From AC-32 sp036522595 (GTDB taxonomy: Bacteria; Actinomycetota; Thermoleophilia; Gaiellales; Gaiellaceae): a DNA stretch of 9,341 nt. Position numbers and translations under genes: made by a program. Positions within the stretch are counted from its first letter, which is position 1. The number at the start of each line of letters is the position of its first letter. The stretch is from the NCBI GenBank assembly GCA_036522595.1, contig DATDFL010000307.1, forward strand, positions 1 to 9,341, in the 5' to 3' direction. The notes beneath the pieces were generated by a model that was not told where the DNA came from, ran no database searches, and saw only the letters and a list, made by a program, of their open reading frames with translations. Positions 5,838 through 9,341 of this stretch are shown here, piece by piece.

Positions 5838-6176
5838 CAGGACGCGCAGGCGACCGTCACGATCACGCAGGGGCAGCAGCAGGAGCTGCTCGACCTGATC
5901 AAGCAGCTGCAGCAGCAGATTCAGGAGGCGCAGCTGCCGGACGGCGCCAAGCAGGTGATCCTGCAGAAGGCGGTCCCGGAGATGACGCAGGCGGTGCAGT
6001 CGGAGGATCCGAAGGGCGGCTTTCAGCGCGGGCTGGAGCGCGTCGACGAGCAACTGCAAGGCGCCGGCGTCGTTGCCGAGCACGCGTCCGGGATCGTCGA
6101 CACGATCGCGAAGATCGCGAAGACGATCGGGATCCCGCTCCTGCACGCTGCGCCGTACATCGCCGCGCTGATCTAG
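5772..6176 (+). CDS. Small tag-coiled-coil-hydrophobic-tail protein of unknown function
   Basis: A 134-aa protein starting at ATG 5772, fixed by the consensus ribosome-binding site. Three parts are visible. First, a strand-like tag TGNVSGTGIAIGQDAQATVT (11-30), the counterpart of the tail of the upstream product. Second, a glutamine-rich, probably coiled-coil helix (about 35-56, QQELLDLIKQLQQQIQEA). Third, after a charged helix (60-97), a C-terminal segment (about 99-134) that is amphipathic and then hydrophobic (GIVDTIAKIAKTIGIPLLHA, ending AALI). There is no signal peptide and no catalytic motif. From memory, the arrangement 'G[ND][IV]xGxGIAIG tag, helix, amphipathic tail' recurs in hypothetical proteins of actinobacteria, cyanobacteria and chloroflexi, some near signalling NTPase or effector-domain genes. 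I cannot verify that here. The stop codon overlaps that of the opposing gene. Confidence 0.8.
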   Translation: MADEKSSYVSTGNVSGTGIAIGQDAQATVTITQGQQQELLDLIKQLQQQIQEAQLPDGAKQVILQKAVPEMTQAVQSEDPKGGFQRGLERVDEQLQGAGVVAEHASGIVDTIAKIAKTIGIPLLHAAPYIAALI

Positions 6177-6775
6177 TCACCCCAGTAGCGCTGCTCCTTC
6201 CAGGGGTCGCCGTAGTTGTGGTACCCGTTCGTCTCCCAGAAGCCCGGCTGGTCCTCGTTCAACAGGCGCAGTCCGCGGATCCACTTCGCGCTCTTCCAAA
6301 AGTAGAGGTGCGGGATGAGCATCCGCGCCGGGCCGCCGTGCTCGGCCGGCAGCGGCTCACCCTCGTAGCCGTAGACGATCCAGGCCTGGCCGCCTATGAG
6401 GTCCTCCAGCGGCGTGTTGGTCGTGTAGCCGCCCTCCGCGAACTGGAGCGCGTACTCGGCCGAGGTCTCGATGCCGTCCAGGAGCGTGTCGAGCGAGACG
6501 CCCTGCCAGTGCGTGTCGAGCTTCGACCACTTCGTGACGCAGTGGACGTCGGTTTTGATGTCCTCGCTCGGCAGCGCCTGGAATTCCTCCCAGGTCCAGC
6601 TTCGCGGCTCGTCCACCTCGCCGAGGATCGAGAAGTCCCATTGCTCGAGCGGCGTGTGCGGCGTCGGCCCCGCCGACAGCACCGGATAGTCGGGCGTCAC
6701 GTACTGGCCGGGCGGAACGCGCGAGGGGTCGGCGTCGACCCGGCGGCCTCGGAACCCTCGCGAGATGATCGGCAT
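6173..6775 (-). CDS. Sulfite oxidase-like molybdopterin-dependent oxidoreductase (YuiH type)
   Basis: A 200-aa protein of the oxidoreductase molybdopterin-binding fold (PF00174-type), matching the short cytoplasmic 'sulfite oxidase-like' group. Visible marks are LEQWDFSILGEVDEPRSWTW (43-62) and VHCVTKWSKL (77-86), where C79 is the expected molybdenum ligand. They are followed by WQGVSLDTLL (90-99), GYTTNTPLEDL, the HGGPARMLIPHLYFWKSAKW stretch, and a C-terminal W/Y-rich tail. There is no Tat signal: RGFRGRR at the N-terminus is not followed by a hydrophobic segment. There is also no heme domain and no YedZ-type membrane partner next door. It needs molybdopterin cofactor; the substrate is unknown. 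Last gene of a four-gene minus-strand unit. Its ribosome-binding site AGGAG (6785-6789) lies over the upstream stop codon, 9 nt before the start. Confidence 0.88.
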   Translation of the reverse strand: MPIISRGFRGRRVDADPSRVPPGQYVTPDYPVLSAGPTPHTPLEQWDFSILGEVDEPRSWTWEEFQALPSEDIKTDVHCVTKWSKLDTHWQGVSLDTLLDGIETSAEYALQFAEGGYTTNTPLEDLIGGQAWIVYGYEGEPLPAEHGGPARMLIPHLYFWKSAKWIRGLRLLNEDQPGFWETNGYHNYGDPWKEQRYWGD

Positions 6776-6784
6776 GGAGGGATT

Positions 6785-6789
6785 CTCCT
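6785..6789 (-). promoter_or_regulatory. Shine-Dalgarno overlapping the upstream stop codon
   Basis: Read on the minus strand, TAGGAGA contains both the TAG stop of the alkyltransferase-like gene (6788-6790) and the AGGAG ribosome-binding site of the molybdoenzyme gene, 9 nt before its ATG. This fixes the start at 6775 and argues for translational coupling. Confidence 0.75.
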
Positions 6790-7060
6790 AGAACTCGGGT
6801 GGAAAGCGAGCCTCGTTCATGTCGACGCGGTCGCCGCGCATCGGCACGCCCTCCCGGAGCAAGAGCTGCCGTTGCTCTTCGCCCTTCGCCAGGCTCCCGT
6901 CGGCGCGCACGACCCGCTGCCAGGGCAGGTCCTCGTCGGTCTCGGAGAGCACGAGGCCGACGAAGCGCGGCGCGCGAGGGTCGATGTCGCCGTAGGTGCG
7001 GACGAAGCCCTCCGGGATCGCGCGAATGCGCTCGAGGATGTGCTCAGCGCGCGCGTTCAC
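6788..7060 (-). CDS. MGMT-family alkyltransferase-like (ATL) DNA repair protein
   Basis: A 90-aa protein resembling only the DNA-binding half of O6-alkylguanine-DNA alkyltransferase. HILERIRAIPEGFVRTYGDI (7-26) carries the recognition tyrosine Y24. PRFVGLVLSE carries the likely finger arginine R32. LPWQRVVRADGSL (45-57) replaces the transferase active-site PCHRV with PWQRV, so the acceptor cysteine is a tryptophan (W47). Such ATL proteins cannot transfer alkyl groups; they bind and flag O6-alkylguanine for nucleotide excision repair (established for the family). I chose GTG at 7060 (VNARAEHILERI), which matches where family members start. The frame is open upstream to 7147, but that part lies within the preceding gene. 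With this start it overlaps the upstream membrane-protein gene by 17 nt. Confidence 0.85.
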   Translation of the reverse strand: MNARAEHILERIRAIPEGFVRTYGDIDPRAPRFVGLVLSETDEDLPWQRVVRADGSLAKGEEQRQLLLREGVPMRGDRVDMNEARFPPEF

Positions 7061-7565
7061 GAGCGGCGACGCTGACAGCGAAATACCCCGCCAGCGCGAG
7101 CCCGGCGGCGACCTCCGCCAGCCGCACTGTGCCTGACCTGATGACATGGGCCAGCGGCTCCAGGCACAGGGCTCCCGCGGTTGCCAGCGCTCCGAGCCAG
7201 TCCCGGTGAACCCGCCAGCGGTAGCCGAGCCACGCGAACAGCGGGCCGGTGAAAAGGGCGCCGAAGAAGATGCGGTGGCTGCTGACCAAAAAGCCGCGCG
7301 CGGTGGCCGTCGTCAGGTGCGCGTTCTCGAACGGGCTCAGCGTCATGAGGCCATAGCCGAGCAGCGCCGCGAACGTGCAGCCGAGCCCCAGCAGCGCCGC
7401 CCGCTTCGCCTCGCGTTGCGTCCAGCCGGCGAAGAACGGCAAGAGCAGCCACGGCGCAGAAAGCAGGCTGACGTCGGCCATCCACGGGTGCATCGAGAAG
7501 CTGCCCAGGTACTGGTCGCCCGCACCGAACGCCGCCGCGAGCAGAAGCGCGAGAACCGCAGTCAC
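7044..7565 (-). CDS. DUF6518-like integral membrane protein
   Basis: A 173-aa polytopic membrane protein with about six hydrophobic segments (roughly 1-14, 32-48, 55-75, 98-114, 121-140 and 147-166). The opening DQYLGSFSMHPWMADVSLLS, then a tryptophan-containing helix, then a charged loop QREAKRAALLG and GYGLMT, resembles DUF6518 proteins of actinobacteria (by recollection, moderate certainty). No function is known to me for that family and no catalytic residues stand out. The start is GTG at 7565, 9 nt after the stop of the VOC gene, with only GGGAAG immediately upstream as a poorly spaced ribosome-binding site, so translation probably depends on coupling. The 3' end overlaps the ATL gene. 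Confidence 0.75.
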   Translation of the reverse strand: MTAVLALLLAAAFGAGDQYLGSFSMHPWMADVSLLSAPWLLLPFFAGWTQREAKRAALLGLGCTFAALLGYGLMTLSPFENAHLTTATARGFLVSSHRIFFGALFTGPLFAWLGYRWRVHRDWLGALATAGALCLEPLAHVIRSGTVRLAEVAAGLALAGYFAVSVAARERAR

Positions 7566-7574
7566 CTTCCCAGG

Positions 7575-7994
7575 CTAGCCCAGGATGACGCTCCCGTCGT
7601 CCGCGAGGCCGAATCCCGGGTTGTGCGCGATCTCCCACGCGTGGCCGTCGAGGTCGCGGAAGACCCCGGCGTAGCCGCCGTAGAACGTCTCGGCAGGCTC
7701 ACGCGTCACCGTGGCGCCGGCGGCGCGCGCTTGCTCGACGACGGCGTCGACCTCTTCCCGCGAGGCGACGTTGTGCGCGAGTGCGATGCCGCTCCAAGTC
7801 GCGCCGTCGTCGGCGATCCCCGAGTCCTCGGCGAGCTTCTCGCGGCCCCAGAGCACCAGCACGACGCCGTTCGCCTGGAAGAACGCGGTCTCCTCGATGT
7901 CGCGACTGACTGACCAGCCGAGCGCCTCGTAGAACGCCTTGGCGCGCTCGTAGTCCGCGACGCCGAGCGTGATCAACGACACGCTCTGCTTCAC
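7575..7994 (-). CDS. VOC (glyoxalase/bleomycin resistance-fold) family protein
   Basis: A 139-aa single VOC domain. SLITLGVADYERAKAFYEAL (6-25) followed by GWSVSRD is the classic first beta-alpha module. FFQANGVVLVLWGRE ends the first half, and GGYAGVFRDLDGHAWEIAHN (106-125) is the closing motif with E121 as a likely metal ligand. The first-half position that often holds a metal-binding histidine is not one here (SLITLGV), so metal binding and catalysis are uncertain. The start is GTG 7994, where relatives begin (M/VKQxxSLITLGV). The reading frame stays open to 8327, but that part is antisense to the nfeD-like gene and has no family similarity. First gene of a tight minus-strand unit. Substrate unknown; possibly a small electrophile or an antibiotic-binding role. 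Confidence 0.88.
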   Translation of the reverse strand: MKQSVSLITLGVADYERAKAFYEALGWSVSRDIEETAFFQANGVVLVLWGREKLAEDSGIADDGATWSGIALAHNVASREEVDAVVEQARAAGATVTREPAETFYGGYAGVFRDLDGHAWEIAHNPGFGLADDGSVILG

Positions 7995-8016
7995 AGGTGC
8001 GACGCTACCGGTTCCA

Positions 8017-8355
8017 GTGGCCCTTACCGTCGCAATCGTCCTCGCGCTGATCTTCCTTCCCTGGCCCTGGAATCTGGCGATGATTCTCGGCGGCCTCGTG
8101 ATCGAGGTGGGGGAGCTCGCGTGGGGCCTGAGCCTCGCGCGCCGCTGGAAGCCGAAGACCGGGGCGGAGGCGATGATCGGCGAGGAGGCGACCGTCGTCA
8201 GCGCGTGCCGGCCGCTCGGCGAGGTTCGCGTCCAGGGCGAGCTCTGGCAGGCGCGCTGCGACGAGGGCGCCGACACGGGGGAGACCGTACGCATCGAGCG
8301 GCTCGATGGCCTCACGCTCGTCGTCACTCAGGCGAGCCGTACTCCTCGTTCGTGA
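8017..8355 (+). CDS. Short NfeD-like membrane-anchored OB-fold protein
   Basis: A 112-aa protein. Residues 2-40 form one or two membrane helices (VALTVAIVLALIFLPWPW, then NLAMILGGLVIEVGELAWGL). They are followed by RRWKPKTG and an NfeD-type OB domain: AMIGEEATV, then GEVRVQGELWQARCDEG (68-84), ending in VRIERLDGLTLVV (91-103). NfeD proteins usually partner stomatin/SPFH proteins or a ClpP-class protease, but none is encoded here. I prefer the GTG at 8017, which places the first membrane helix at the N-terminus. A GTG at 7969 in the same frame would add 16 polar residues and overlap the VOC start. No Shine-Dalgarno is visible, so translation may be leaderless. The gene lies alone on the plus strand between two minus-strand genes and overlaps the cupin gene's end by 32 nt. 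Confidence 0.82.
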   Translation: MALTVAIVLALIFLPWPWNLAMILGGLVIEVGELAWGLSLARRWKPKTGAEAMIGEEATVVSACRPLGEVRVQGELWQARCDEGADTGETVRIERLDGLTLVVTQASRTPRS

Positions 8356-8725
8356 CGTGGTCCAGCCAGGTCGCCGGGTGCCCGTCGTCGCCGACCTCGA
8401 GCATCGCCAGGTGGGTCATGAAGCGGTCTGGCGCCGCGCCGTGCCAGTGCTCTTCGCCGGGCTCGAAGAACACCCGGTCGCCCGGGCGGATCTCCTCGAT
8501 CGGCCCGCCGCGCCGCTGCGCCCGGCCGACGCCCTCGAGCACGTAGATCGTCTGCCCGTTCGGGTGCGTGTGCCAGGCGGTGCGGGCGCCCGGAGTGAAA
8601 TGGACGCTGCTCGCCTGCAGGCGCGACCCGTCGGACGGTGCCGCCACCGAGTCGATGAACACCGCCCCCGTGAACCAGTCGCTCGGGCCGGGCACGGTCT
8701 CGATGCTGCTCCTCGTGATCTGCAT
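8324..8725 (-). CDS. Cupin-domain protein resembling (R)-hydroxynitrile lyase cupins
   Basis: A 133-aa single-domain cupin. The N-terminus (SDWFTGAVFID) and GARTAWHTHPNGQTIYVLEG (47-66), then GPIEEIRPGDRVFFEPGEEH and WHGAAPD, closely match the small manganese-type cupins that include the hydroxynitrile lyase GtHNL. Expected metal ligands are present: H52, H54, Q58 and H93, with H95 beside them. Many relatives are annotated only as cupins and are found next to carboxymuconolactone decarboxylases or quinone/aldehyde enzymes, so lyase activity is possible but not shown. The start is ATG 8725 (MQITRSS) with GAGG 6 nt upstream; the frame extends to 8803 without family similarity. It lies 87 nt after the LtrA gene on the same strand. 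Its 3' end overlaps the nfeD-like gene. Confidence 0.87.
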   Translation of the reverse strand: MQITRSSIETVPGPSDWFTGAVFIDSVAAPSDGSRLQASSVHFTPGARTAWHTHPNGQTIYVLEGVGRAQRRGGPIEEIRPGDRVFFEPGEEHWHGAAPDRFMTHLAMLEVGDDGHPATWLDHVTNEEYGSPE

Positions 8726-8812
8726 TGGCGCCTCGGATCCTCGGGTACGGCCTGCGACTATGGCATCGTCGCGCCGGCGACCGAGGCGGACGTCTCCAAG
8801 CACGGCCCGAAC

Positions 8813-9341
8813 TCAGGCGGCCAGCTCGGGATGGCGGAGCCGCGCACGGTGCTCGCGGCGGCGGATTGCCTCGTACGCGACGATTGCCGAGCAGACCGCG
8901 CTGACCAGTCCGAGCGCGGCTAGCGCCGGGATAGCGGTCGCAGCAGGGATGAGCGCCAGCAGCACGCATCCGCCGATCGTCCGGCGCCGAAAGACCCGGC
9001 GGGTCGTCCGGTACAGGGAGGCCACGTGTCCGAGCAGGTAGAGCGCCGCGCCCCCGCAGAGGCTCACGGCTTCAACCGCGCCGAGGTCTGCCGTGGGGCC
9101 GTGCAAGGTCGTCTTGAGCCCGAAGGCGAACAGCACGATCCCGGCAACCATCGGCAGATGGAGGTAGCTGTAGGCGTCGCGCGCAAGGACGGCCTGCCGG
9201 ACGCCGCTCGCCTGCGTGAGCTGGATGCGCGCAAGGATCGCGGCGACGTCGAAGTACAGCCACCAGAGCGCGGAGATGACGACGATTCCGAGCGCCGCGG
9301 CGACGATCACGCGCGTCACGAGCTCGAAGCCCGCGCCGACG
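8813..9341 (-). CDS. Low temperature requirement protein A (LtrA) family membrane protein, C-terminal part
   Basis: The frame is open through the right edge of the window, so the first ~175 visible residues are the C-terminal half of a longer protein (family members are about 350-420 aa). ALWWLYFDVAAILARIQL, then ARDAYSYLHLPMVAGIVLFA and FGLKTTLH, then LCGGAALYLLGHVASLYRTT are the hallmark C-terminal segments of LtrA. At least four hydrophobic helices are visible, and a basic tail (RRREHRARLRH) ends the protein. The GTG at 9317-9319 is probably internal, because the LtrA pattern clearly continues through it upstream. LtrA was named from a Listeria mutant unable to grow in the cold; its molecular function is not established. 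Confidence 0.9.
   Translation of the reverse strand, partial: VGAGFELVTRVIVAAALGIVVISALWWLYFDVAAILARIQLTQASGVRQAVLARDAYSYLHLPMVAGIVLFAFGLKTTLHGPTADLGAVEAVSLCGGAALYLLGHVASLYRTTRRVFRRRTIGGCVLLALIPAATAIPALAALGLVSAVCSAIVAYEAIRRREHRARLRHPELAA

Noticed and set aside
6218..7075. 285-aa plus-strand open frame
   Set aside because: It is antisense to the molybdoenzyme and ATL genes, both of which have clear family motifs. The composition (R, V, H, A) is typical of a shadow.
7995..8327. N-terminal extension of the VOC protein
   Set aside because: Ser/Arg/Pro-rich, antisense to the nfeD-like gene, and with no family similarity. VOC relatives start at the position of GTG 7994.
8306..8923. 205-aa plus-strand open frame over the cupin and LtrA genes
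   Set aside because: It is opposite two well-supported minus-strand genes and carries no domain signal.
1..9341. Mobile element, CRISPR array, tRNA or phage signatures
   Set aside because: No transposase, integrase, terminal inverted repeats, regularly spaced repeats or cloverleaf-like segments were seen. Codon style is uniform across the window by eye.

Overview
The window is GC-rich DNA with a strong G/C bias at codon third positions, frequent GTG starts and few Shine-Dalgarno sites. The gene families are a large LAL-type LuxR regulator, DUF4242, an AOC-barrel-like secreted protein, LtrA, a DUF6518-like membrane protein and a YuiH-type molybdoenzyme. Together they suggest a high-GC actinomycete, perhaps of the Thermoleophilia (Gaiellales/Solirubrobacterales) type. 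The taxonomic placement is inferred from gene content, not from a marker gene. No rRNA, tRNA, CRISPR array, insertion sequence or integrase is visible.

Layout, plus strand (1-6176). After the tail of an unidentified gene (1-111) and a short gap holding a perfect 10-bp inverted repeat (129-166), there is a 937-aa LuxR-family ATPase regulator (176-2989). It is followed by a translationally coupled pair: a DUF4242 / SCO4226-like small protein (3046-3312) and a secreted barrel-like protein (3309-3749), joined by an ATGA stop/start overlap. A 32-nt perfect palindrome (3780-3811) ends that unit only 12 nt before the start of a zinc-dependent class III-type alcohol dehydrogenase (3824-4930). Next comes a two-gene module of unknown function (5056-5769 and 5772-6176). 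Its two products share the tag TG[D/N][I/V][N/S]GTGIAIG, at the C-terminus of the first and the N-terminus of the second. This is the best candidate for an undescribed system in the window.

Layout, minus strand (6173-9341). Reading right to left there are: a 5'-truncated LtrA membrane protein (8813 to the window edge); a cupin resembling the (R)-hydroxynitrile lyase cupins (8324-8725); and a compact four-gene unit of VOC protein (7575-7994), DUF6518-like membrane protein (7044-7565), alkyltransferase-like DNA repair protein (6788-7060) and sulfite-oxidase-like molybdoenzyme (6173-6775). A short nfeD-like gene (8017-8355) lies on the plus strand between the VOC and cupin genes and overlaps the cupin gene tail to tail. 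The four-gene unit meets the tag module tail to tail, the two stop codons sharing one CTAG.

How the genes work together: the only functional links the sequence supports are the operon arrangements. Formaldehyde or alcohol oxidation, alkyl-damage recognition, glyoxalase-fold and molybdoenzyme functions could all belong to a general stress or detoxification neighbourhood, but that is inference. The plus-strand tag module looks unrelated to this metabolism and may be an assembly or conflict-type system.
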